Under the pieces are notes generated by a model. It did no database searches. It was not told where the DNA came from and worked only from the letters and a program-made list of their open reading frames with translations. DNA of 38,042 bases from Bacillus timonensis (GTDB lineage: Bacteria > Bacillota > Bacilli > Bacillales > Bacillaceae_L), in contig NZ_SLUB01000044.1 of assembly GCF_004799755.1 (NCBI RefSeq), forward strand, positions 1-38,042. The letters run 5' to 3'. This document shows, piece after piece, positions 1 through 6,206 of the stretch. Made by a program: the position numbers and the translations under genes. Position 1 is the first letter of the stretch, and each line of letters starts with the position of its first letter.

Positions 1-7
1 AAATACC

Positions 8-58
8 AAAAAATGGGAACAAACAACAATTTTATTCATGATTGTTGTTTTAGCTCCC
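8..58. terminator. Hairpin, possible terminator at the left edge
   Basis: GGGAACAAACAACAAT (about 15-30) is largely complementary to ATTGTTGTTTTAGCTCCC (about 41-58), giving an imperfect stem of roughly 15 bp. The A-run at 8-13 reads as a U-run on the minus strand, but no minus-strand gene lies just to the right. It could equally close a plus-strand gene ending left of the window. The structure is visible; its direction is uncertain. Confidence 0.4.
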
Positions 59-160
59 AAGCAAAAAAACTAACTGTAAATATATTACTTTTTATCAAAA
101 TAAATGCAATTATGCAAAGCTAGTGGGGACGAGCCTCTGTCTCCCTCTAAAAAATAGGTT

Positions 161-188
161 ACCTTCACGGTTATATATGCATAGGATA
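161..188 (+). promoter_or_regulatory. Possible sigma-K-type promoter of the cupin gene
   Basis: ACC at 161-163 and CATAGGATA at 180-188 are 16 bases apart. This resembles the late mother-cell sigma-K pattern (AC at -35, CATAnnnTA at -10). Transcription would start near 195, just before the ribosome binding site GGAGGG at about 203-208. It fits a spore-coat role for the His/Tyr-rich cupin that follows, but short degenerate motifs occur by chance in AT-rich DNA. Confidence 0.35.
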
Positions 189-219
189 ATTTATCAAATC
201 GTGGAGGGATCATGAAAAA

Positions 220-750
220 ATGTATTATGTACCGAATATGTATCATCATTACCATCATCACCCGTACTATATGAATGTACCGATGCATTACTGGAACCAA
301 TGGGGATATCATCATACACCGATGCACAGAGAACCAATTGATTTCAAGGATCATGGAAAAAGGCCATATGTAATCAATATCAATGAAGCTTCAAAACTTA
401 ACAATACGTATCGTACAGCGATTTGGACGGGAAACCATTTGCAAGTGACCTTAATGAGTCTTCATGTTGGGGAAGATATTGGTTTGGAAGTGCATCCAAA
501 TGTCGACCAATTCTTGCGTCTTGAACAAGGGCATGGCATTGTTCAAATGGGGAAAAGTAAAGATCATTTGAACTTTGTACGTGAAGTCAATGAGGACTCA
601 GCCATTTTCATACCTGCAGGAACGTGGCACAATGTCACGAATACAGGAAACATTCCATTAAAACTTTATTCCATCTATGCACCACCAAATCATCCATTCG
701 GTACGGTTCATAGAACGAAAATGGAAGCTGAACAACAAGAGCATCATTAA
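220..750 (+). CDS. Cupin-domain protein with His/Tyr-rich N-terminus
   Basis: A 176-residue single-domain cupin. Residues 1-40 are a low-complexity tail dominated by His, Tyr, Met and Pro (for example HHYHHHPYY near residue 9). The cupin fold follows, with motif 1 around EVHPNVDQFLRLEQG and motif 2 FIPAGTWHNVTN, which keeps the PxGxxH metal-site pattern. Small Bacillus cupins of the YdbB type share this core and are often called mannose-6-phosphate-isomerase-like, but no substrate can be assigned. The His-rich tail could bind metal or, as in several coat proteins, sit on the spore surface; that is inference. The start at 220 is 11 bases after GGAGGG. An ATG at 212 is in another frame. A strong terminator follows at 781-824. 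Confidence 0.85.
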   Translation: MYYVPNMYHHYHHHPYYMNVPMHYWNQWGYHHTPMHREPIDFKDHGKRPYVININEASKLNNTYRTAIWTGNHLQVTLMSLHVGEDIGLEVHPNVDQFLRLEQGHGIVQMGKSKDHLNFVREVNEDSAIFIPAGTWHNVTNTGNIPLKLYSIYAPPNHPFGTVHRTKMEAEQQEHH

Positions 751-780
751 AAATGAAATACTGCGATATGCTCAAAAACG

Positions 781-828
781 AAAGGGAAGGATTCTTCATA
801 TTTCAGAAGTGAACCTTCCCTTTTCTGT
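781..828. terminator. Bidirectional terminator between the cupin gene and the racemase gene
   Basis: AAAGGGAAGG (781-790) pairs perfectly with CCTTCCCTTT (814-823), and an inner TTCTTC/GAAG pairing extends the stem. A T-run follows on the plus strand and the minus strand reads into CGTTTTT. It serves the convergent genes ending at 750 and 834. Confidence 0.85.
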
Positions 829-833
829 TACCA

Positions 834-1949
834 TCAACTATGATTATGAAACGTCTCACTATACAACATAAAATCCTCAATTTTATCCCTGTTCGGTTCA
901 TAGCCAATACCGGGACCGTTTGGAACCTCAATATACCCATCCTTCATTGTGACTTCCGGGGTAATAATGTCATCTTGCCAATAATGGGCAGATGGGGCGG
1001 TATCTCCGGGTAAAATGAAGTTTGCTAGACTCGTAATCGCGATATTATGTGCTCGCCCGATTCCTGCTTCAAGCATTCCTCCACACCACATCGGAATATT
1101 GTTTTTTATACACAAGTCATGAATCCTTAAGGATTCAGTGATTCCGCCAACCCGACCAATTTTAAGATTCATGATTTTTCCACTTCCAATTTCAATTGCT
1201 TTTCGAACATCTTCTGCCGTGTGGATCGATTCATCTAGGCAGATAGGGATCTTTAATTCTTTTTGCAGTCTTGCATGATCAATTAAATCATCAAAGCCGA
1301 ATGGCTGCTCAACCATCATCAGATTGAACTCATCCAATTGTGTAAGGTAGGGAATATCATCAATGGTATACGCACAATTTGCATCTGCCATTAGCGGAAT
1401 ATCAGGAAACTCCCGGCGAATTGCTTTTAAAATATTCATGTCCCAACCAGGCATAATTTTGACTTTAATGCGCTTGTAGCCTTTAGAAACAAAGCCTTCA
1501 ATTTTTTGAAGGAGTTCTTTTTCAGACTTTTGGATGCCAACACTTACTCCGACTTCAATTTTGTCTTTTACACCGCCAATGGCTTTAGCCAATGAGATTC
1601 CCTGTTCCTTTGCGAAGAGGTCCCAAATCGCGCCATCTAAGGCAGCCTTGGCATTATAGTTTCCGCGTAAATCCTTGAATGCATTTGACACATCGTCAGG
1701 ATGTTGAATCTCAGTATTCATAAGCTTCGGTATTAAAATATCCTTCAGCATATGCCAATTGGTTTTAACCGTTTCTTCATGATAAATTGGAATGGCATCA
1801 GAGACGGTTTCCGCCCAACCAGAGAGGCCACTTTTGGATTTCACTTCTACTAAGATAAAGTCTTTATCTGCTAATGTTCCAACACTCGTTTTAAAAGGAT
1901 AGAGCAATCGCATTCTCATATATCGCAAAACAATACTTTTAATTTCCAT
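834..1949 (-). CDS. menC: o-Succinylbenzoate synthase / N-succinylamino acid racemase (enolase superfamily)
   Basis: 371 residues, the normal length for the OSBS/NSAR family of the muconate-lactonizing subgroup. The catalytic set is complete: K162-x-K164, metal ligands D189 (ADAN), E214 (VEQP) and D239 (LDES), and the opposite-face lysine K263 in NLKIGRVGG. Members of this subfamily are often promiscuous, performing either the menaquinone step (SHCHC to o-succinylbenzoate) or racemization of N-succinyl amino acids. No other men gene is nearby. The gene directly upstream, 21 bases away, is a GNAT acyltransferase, the pairing known from Geobacillus kaustophilus for converting D- to L-amino acids through N-succinyl intermediates. 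I therefore favour the racemase role, possibly with OSBS activity. The symbol follows family naming and does not decide the function. Confidence 0.88.
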   Translation of the reverse strand: MEIKSIVLRYMRMRLLYPFKTSVGTLADKDFILVEVKSKSGLSGWAETVSDAIPIYHEETVKTNWHMLKDILIPKLMNTEIQHPDDVSNAFKDLRGNYNAKAALDGAIWDLFAKEQGISLAKAIGGVKDKIEVGVSVGIQKSEKELLQKIEGFVSKGYKRIKVKIMPGWDMNILKAIRREFPDIPLMADANCAYTIDDIPYLTQLDEFNLMMVEQPFGFDDLIDHARLQKELKIPICLDESIHTAEDVRKAIEIGSGKIMNLKIGRVGGITESLRIHDLCIKNNIPMWCGGMLEAGIGRAHNIAITSLANFILPGDTAPSAHYWQDDIITPEVTMKDGYIEVPNGPGIGYEPNRDKIEDFMLYSETFHNHS

Positions 1950-1970
1950 GCTTGAATCTCCTCGTACACA

Positions 1971-2777
1971 TTATTTTTCTAGAAGATACATGTAGTGCCC
2001 GTTATTTTCAGGGTCCTTCACTAAATCTGTGACAACCCAACCGTGTTCCAAATAATGAGTAAACACCTTTTTTGTTTTTTCTCTCCACTGTAACGCAGTA
2101 TCAAAGTTCATTTTCTTTATTTCTTGAAAATTACCTGGCACCGGAACGAACAAAGCCTCGCTGGATTCTTCCAACTCTATTTCTCCAGGCGTTAAACACC
2201 CATCTATAAATTTAGTTTGGATTAAGACGGTGGACGCACTTATATCGCAATTTCTGTTCTCGCTATTCGTTTCAGTAACAGACCATTCTACTACAAAACG
2301 ATCCGTGGAAATCCCGTCATTCATGCCGTCCGTCATTTCTCCATAGGCATTTTCGATATAAGAGGTACAGACTGCACCTAATTTATGTAGGTTCAAATTA
2401 CCGTTCACTGTTTCAAGAGGGTCATAGGTCCAAGAGATTAAATCATATCCCATTTCGGCTGCCAATTTCCTTTGTTCATGTTTTAATTTTTCACCGATTC
2501 CTTGCTTGCGATAATCAGAGTGAATTCCTAGACTATGAGAGACTAGGTAAGGCTTTTTGCCGTTGAAGCCAGGAAAACTATATTGAAAACCAATGAGTTC
2601 TTCTTTGTAAAATGCACCTAATATAAATCCGCCGTTTTTTATGGTTGCAGCTGTATGACTGATTGGAACCGTGTCCTCAGGGCTCCAAACCATCGATTCT
2701 AATTTGTGAACCTGCTGCAAATCGGCAATGGATTTTACATTCTTAATGATCATGGTTGATAAAATATCTTGTTGCAT
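1971..2777 (-). CDS. GNAT-family acyltransferase, probable D-amino-acid N-succinyltransferase partner
   Basis: 268 residues. The N-terminal half is a GNAT domain. The acyl-CoA pyrophosphate-binding loop is R90-K-Q-G-I-G95, following the strand LVSHSLGIHSDYR. The C-terminal ~100 residues are family-specific, of unknown fold to me. I chose the ATG at 2775-2777 because AGGAGG lies six bases upstream; the open frame continues to 2912, but that extension overlaps the dctM terminator and is unlikely to be translated. It probably forms a two-gene unit with the downstream racemase. In the Geobacillus precedent, such a GNAT succinylates D-amino acids, the racemase inverts them and an M20 peptidase releases the L-amino acid. 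No M20 gene is in the window. Substrate assignment is by context. Confidence 0.75.
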   Translation of the reverse strand: MQQDILSTMIIKNVKSIADLQQVHKLESMVWSPEDTVPISHTAATIKNGGFILGAFYKEELIGFQYSFPGFNGKKPYLVSHSLGIHSDYRKQGIGEKLKHEQRKLAAEMGYDLISWTYDPLETVNGNLNLHKLGAVCTSYIENAYGEMTDGMNDGISTDRFVVEWSVTETNSENRNCDISASTVLIQTKFIDGCLTPGEIELEESSEALFVPVPGNFQEIKKMNFDTALQWREKTKKVFTHYLEHGWVVTDLVKDPENNGHYMYLLEK

Positions 2778-2885
2778 CGTTGTCCTCCTAGTGTTCCGAT
2801 TCAAAGTTATTAAACTCATACCTATTATTATAAATGATAACGATGAATTATCGAATTTTTTAGAAGAGGGGGATATATACGAAAA

Positions 2886-2927
2886 AAAAGTGCTTGCATT
2901 CCATAGGTTCATGGAAGAAGCACTTTT
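2886..2927 (-). terminator. Terminator of the dctM transcript
   Basis: AAGCACTTTT (2918-2927) is complementary to AAAAGTGCTT (2886-2895), and the minus strand then reads eight U residues (A-run 2882-2889). It starts only a few bases after the dctM stop. It therefore separates the TRAP genes from the GNAT-racemase pair, although readthrough is possible. Confidence 0.85.
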
Positions 2928-2930
2928 ACG

Positions 2931-4199
2931 TTATTTATCTAAGAAAAACAAACTAATTTCCGGTACAAAACTAATAATGATGATGTCTACAATTAACATA
3001 AGGAGGAACGGAATGATCGCCCGAACCACTTTTTCTAATCGTAGGTTAGCAATATTGGAAGCTACGAATAAGTTAATCCCAACTGGTGGTGTGATGAAAC
3101 CAATTGCAAGGTTTACGACCATGATAACTCCAAAGTGAACTGGGTCGATACCAACAGCTGTTGTAACTGGAAGCAAGATTGGTGCCATGATGATAATCGC
3201 AGCCGATGTTTCTAAAAATGTACCTACAATTAATAGAATGATATTAATAATAATCAGTACGATAATCGGATTTGATGAAATTTCAAGTAGCGCATTTGTA
3301 ATTTGAAGTGGAATTTGTTCCCTTGTTAAAATAAATCCAAAAATCGATGCACAGGCAATAATAAACATAATAACCGCCGATGTAACAGCTGATTGGATAA
3401 AGACCTCCGGTAAATCCTTCCACTTAATTTCACGATAAATAAATAGACCAACAATTAATCCATAAACAACAGCTACAACAGAAGCTTCAGTTGGAGTGAA
3501 GACGCCGCCGTAGATTCCACCAAGAATGATAACAGGCATTAAAATCGCTAGGATTGCTCGATTAAAGGATGTGAAGACATCCCCCATAGAGCTCTTTTCT
3601 TCTTTCCCATAACCACGTTTTTTAGAAATAATGTAAGCAACTGCAATTAAAGAAATCCCAACAAAAATACCAGGTAATATTCCAGCGATAAATAAATCAC
3701 TAATCGATGCACCAGCGATTACACCAAATAAAATCATTGGAACACTTGGTGGAATCATAACACCGATTGTACCACCAGCTGCTTGAATAGCAGTAGAGAA
3801 GCTCTTATCATAACCTTTTTGAACCATGGCTGGAATCATGATGGCCCCAACGGCTGCTGTTGTTGCCGCACCAGATCCTGAAATAGCAGCAAAGAACATA
3901 CATGTTACAACGGAAACAATTGCTAGACCACCGTGCATTCTACCAACAATCGTCATCGCAAAGTCAACTAGCCTTTTCGAAATTCCGCCAACCTCCATTA
4001 GCTTACCAGCAAGGATGAAGAAAGGGACAGCCATTAATGTAAAAGAGTCTGTTGCTGTGAACATTTTTTGGACAATAACCATTAATGGTACATTATCTTG
4101 AATCATCAATACAATCATAGAAGCGAGACCAAGAGCAACTGCGATTGGTATATTAATAAAGAAAAGAACGAGTAAGATCCCAAAAAGTAACCAAGCCAT
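2931..4199 (-). CDS. dctM: TRAP transporter large membrane subunit, DctM family
   Basis: 422 residues, almost entirely hydrophobic with about 12 predicted membrane segments, as expected for the large subunit of a tripartite ATP-independent periplasmic transporter. Family hallmarks include the N-terminal FINIPIAVALGLAS segment, GSGAATTAAVGAIMIPAM near residues 110-128 and the C-terminal TPPVGINLFVAS motif. It couples Na+ or H+ influx to uptake of an organic acid delivered by DctP. The start codon overlaps the dctQ stop (TAATG arrangement at 4197-4201), so the two subunits are translationally coupled. A strong terminator follows. Substrate is unknown; TRAP systems usually take carboxylates, and the downstream amino-acid genes make N-acyl or D-amino acids one guess. 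Confidence 0.95.
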   Translation of the reverse strand: MAWLLFGILLVLFFINIPIAVALGLASMIVLMIQDNVPLMVIVQKMFTATDSFTLMAVPFFILAGKLMEVGGISKRLVDFAMTIVGRMHGGLAIVSVVTCMFFAAISGSGAATTAAVGAIMIPAMVQKGYDKSFSTAIQAAGGTIGVMIPPSVPMILFGVIAGASISDLFIAGILPGIFVGISLIAVAYIISKKRGYGKEEKSSMGDVFTSFNRAILAILMPVIILGGIYGGVFTPTEASVVAVVYGLIVGLFIYREIKWKDLPEVFIQSAVTSAVIMFIIACASIFGFILTREQIPLQITNALLEISSNPIIVLIIINIILLIVGTFLETSAAIIIMAPILLPVTTAVGIDPVHFGVIMVVNLAIGFITPPVGINLFVASNIANLRLEKVVRAIIPFLLMLIVDIIIISFVPEISLFFLDK

Positions 4200-4675
4200 T
4201 AGTTCTTCGCCTCCTTATTCCATTCGGAAATGACGACATAAAGCAGATTGATAATGAACAGGATGCTAGATATCGGAATGACTGTATAGATATATCCCAT
4301 TGGTATCTGGAGGACAGGAGACTTCTGAATCATGCTACGTCCGATAAAGTCAAAGCTGTGAACGATAACCTGCCAAAAGAAAAAGATAACAAGAATTGAA
4401 ATAACCACATTTAGTATTTTCTTTACGGTTGGTCCAAATGCTTCATAGAGAATTTCGACCCCGGGGTGTGCTTTTACACTCATTCCATAGCCTGCCCCAA
4501 GGAACGTGGTCCACACGAGTAAATAACGTCCTAATTCCTCAGTCCATGCTAATGGCTGCTCAAGCACGAATCGGAAGATAACCTGTAAAAAGACAACAAC
4601 TACTAAAACAAAAAACAGAACGATCAGTATCCACTTAAAAATTCCATTTATAAAATCTACTATCTTTTTAATCAC
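4199..4675 (-). CDS. dctQ: TRAP transporter small membrane subunit, DctQ family
   Basis: 158 residues with four hydrophobic segments and the typical DctQ central signature RFVLEQPLAWTEELGRYLLVW (W, E-E and R conserved), followed by GAGYGMSVKAHPGVEIL. The small subunit supports the DctM transporter and its coupling to the binding protein. Translation starts at a GTG (4673-4675) behind AGGGGA. The gene is separated from dctP by 261 bases holding a structured repeat and a terminator. That is unusual, because dctP and dctQ are normally close, and it suggests that the two membrane subunits are expressed at a lower level than the binding protein. Confidence 0.92.
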   Translation of the reverse strand: MIKKIVDFINGIFKWILIVLFFVLVVVVFLQVIFRFVLEQPLAWTEELGRYLLVWTTFLGAGYGMSVKAHPGVEILYEAFGPTVKKILNVVISILVIFFFWQVIVHSFDFIGRSMIQKSPVLQIPMGYIYTVIPISSILFIINLLYVVISEWNKEAKN

Positions 4676-4698
4676 CTGTATTTCCCCTTATATTCAAA

Positions 4699-4894
4699 TC
4701 AAATACGCCTTGGTGTATTTGCGCCCAGATTTTTTAGGCCCACACGAGGTGGGTCACAAAGACGTTGCCACAGGAAGTGGCGTTTTTAGTCTTTGATCTT
4801 ATGCTCGAAAAGTTTCCTTTGAAAATCTGTGGCATCCGCCGGAGGCTTTTAACTTTATTCAGTCGGGGTTCAAACCCCGCCTGAATAAAGTTAA
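4699..4894. repeat. Structured intergenic repeat, copy 1
   Basis: About 196 bp. The first 147 bases match 19381-19527 with nine substitutions and no gaps (about 94% identity by eye). Predicted helices on the plus strand are: AATACGC/GTGTATT (one G-U pair); a long-range CAGATTTT (4726-4733) with AAAATCTG (4822-4829) closing a multibranch region; CCCAC/GTGGG; CAAAGAC (4757-4763) with GTCTTTG (4789-4795) enclosing GCCAC/GTGGC; and a terminal 14-bp stem (4849-4862 with 4881-4894) topped by GGGGT/ACCCC. No open reading frame explains it. The transcribed strand is unknown: the flanking genes are on the minus strand, while the second copy lies between divergent genes. Confidence 0.85.
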
Positions 4895-4896
4895 AA

Positions 4897-4930
4897 ACTT
4901 GGTGTGCTTAGCACTCACCAAGTTTTTTTA
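4897..4930. terminator. Terminator at the end of dctP and of repeat copy 1
   Basis: AACTTGGTG (4897-4905) pairs with CACCAAGTT (4916-4924). A long T-run follows on the plus strand, and the minus strand reads AAGTTTTTAAC. It can end the dctP message on the minus strand and, if the repeat is transcribed rightward, that RNA too. Confidence 0.8.
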
Positions 4931-4936
4931 TTTAGA

Positions 4937-5977
4937 TTAATTTCCGTTTAAGATGGCTTCGATGTTTTCTTTACCAAAGTCTTTTTCGTATTTTTCATAT
5001 ACAGACTGAATGGCATCACGGAATGGTTGTACATCAACATCTTCGATTACTTCCATGCCCGCGTCTTTAACAACTTGTAAAGAATCTGTGTCGGCTTGTG
5101 TACTTAGTTCGCGTACTTTATCACCAGCAATTTTTGCTTCTTCCTTAAGAATGTCTTGGTATTCAGCAGGAAGTGTATCCCAAACAGATTTACTAAACAT
5201 TACAACGGCAGGTGAATAAATATGTCCTGTTAACGTCATGTATTTTTGGTTTGAATCATAAAGCTTATACGTGTCAGCAATAATTAATGGATTTTCCTGT
5301 GCGTCAACTACGCCTTGTTGAAGGGCAGTTAATGCTTCATTCCAAGCCATTGGAGTTGGTTGTGCGCCTAGTGCATTGAATGCATCAAGGTGAATTTGGT
5401 TTTCTTGAGTACGGATTTTTAAACCTTTTAAGTCTTCAGGTTTTGTAATAGGATGCTTGCTGTTTGTGATATGGCGGAAACCATTTTCAGCCCAAGCAAG
5501 ACCTACAAGTCCTACATCTTCCATACCAGCTAAGAGATCTTGACCAACTTGTCTATCAAGAACACTGTATGCATGCTCTCTTGATTCAAATAAGAATGGT
5601 AAATCAACAATTCCGATTTGTGGATAGAAGTTTGCAATTGGTGCTGTTGATGAAATGGACATATCAGCAGTTCCAAGTGTAAGTGCTTCTGTTAATTCTC
5701 TCTCTGCACCTAATTGGTTTAGTGGGAAAATTTCAATGTTCACTTTTCCATCTGTACGTTCTTTCACGTTTTTCGCTAAATCAAGTAATGCAAGGTGATA
5801 AGGGTGCTCTTCTGTTTGAGAATGCCCCGCCTTAAATGTGTATGTTTTTCCATCGTCTTTAGCGCCCTCAGATGCTGATGAGTCGCTTTCTTTGCTGGAT
5901 TCAGTCCCTCCACATGCTGCTAAAACTAATGCAAACACTAGAAAAAGTACCATCCATGAAAGTTTTCTTCCTTTCAC
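4937..5977 (-). CDS. dctP: TRAP transporter solute-binding lipoprotein, DctP family
   Basis: 346 residues. It carries a lipoprotein signal peptide with lipobox LVLAAC (Cys22), then a Ser/Asp-rich linker and a DctP domain from about residue 47. The conserved stretch GLKIRTQENQIHLDAF contains R189, the position that usually binds the ligand carboxylate, and is followed by PTPMAWNEALTALQQGVVDAQENP, a family hallmark. The start is a GTG at 5975-5977 behind AGGGGG. It captures a carboxylated solute outside the membrane and delivers it to DctQM. A TATAAT -10 at 6022-6027 lies upstream. The terminator directly after the gene, before dctQ, suggests excess production of the binding protein. Confidence 0.95.
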   Translation of the reverse strand: MKGRKLSWMVLFLVFALVLAACGGTESSKESDSSASEGAKDDGKTYTFKAGHSQTEEHPYHLALLDLAKNVKERTDGKVNIEIFPLNQLGAERELTEALTLGTADMSISSTAPIANFYPQIGIVDLPFLFESREHAYSVLDRQVGQDLLAGMEDVGLVGLAWAENGFRHITNSKHPITKPEDLKGLKIRTQENQIHLDAFNALGAQPTPMAWNEALTALQQGVVDAQENPLIIADTYKLYDSNQKYMTLTGHIYSPAVVMFSKSVWDTLPAEYQDILKEEAKIAGDKVRELSTQADTDSLQVVKDAGMEVIEDVDVQPFRDAIQSVYEKYEKDFGKENIEAILNGN

Positions 5978-6021
5978 GATAAAGCCCCCTTATTGTCAGA
6001 AAATTTTATATGATATTGAAC

Positions 6022-6052
6022 ATTATAACACCTTTTTTTCATTTTTCTACAA
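6022..6052 (-). promoter_or_regulatory. Probable sigma-A promoter of dctP
   Basis: On the minus strand, TTGTAG (6047-6052) and a perfect TATAAT (6022-6027) are separated by 19 bases. The spacing is slightly long, but the -10 is ideal. A cre-like sequence lies about 30 bases further upstream at 6082-6095. Confidence 0.5.
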
Positions 6053-6081
6053 TATTTTATGTTTTTTGATAATTTTTTTCG

Positions 6082-6095
6082 TGAAAGCGGTAAAG
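6082..6095. promoter_or_regulatory. cre-like element upstream of dctP
   Basis: TGAAAGCGGTAAAG agrees with the CcpA cre pattern TGWNANCGNTNWCA at 12 of 14 positions and has the central CG. It sits upstream of the presumed -35, a position where CcpA can also activate. Match and location are suggestive only. Confidence 0.3.
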
Positions 6096-6172
6096 TAGGA
6101 GGATTTTTTATCGGAGTGGCAATTTATTATATTTATATAACGTTTTGGACGTTGGGTCTTAATAAAAAGGAA

Positions 6173-6202
6173 AAAGGGAATCGTTCAATAACGATTCCCT
6201 TT
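6173..6202 (-). terminator. Terminator of the PQQ dehydrogenase gene
   Basis: A perfect 13-bp stem: AAAGGGAATCGTT (6173-6185) with AACGATTCCCTTT (6190-6202) and a CAAT loop. The minus strand continues with U-rich sequence. It lies five bases after the stop codon. Confidence 0.9.
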
Positions 6203-6206
6203 CCTG

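Noticed and set aside
2830-2852. Fur-box-like TGATAA...ATTATC before the GNAT gene
   Set aside because: Spacing of the arms does not fit the 7-1-7 or overlapping-hexamer Fur pattern, and the genes have no iron link.
2778-2912. N-terminal extension of the GNAT gene to 2912
   Set aside because: It would cross the dctM terminator and lacks a ribosome binding site, while the ATG at 2777 has a perfect AGGAGG.
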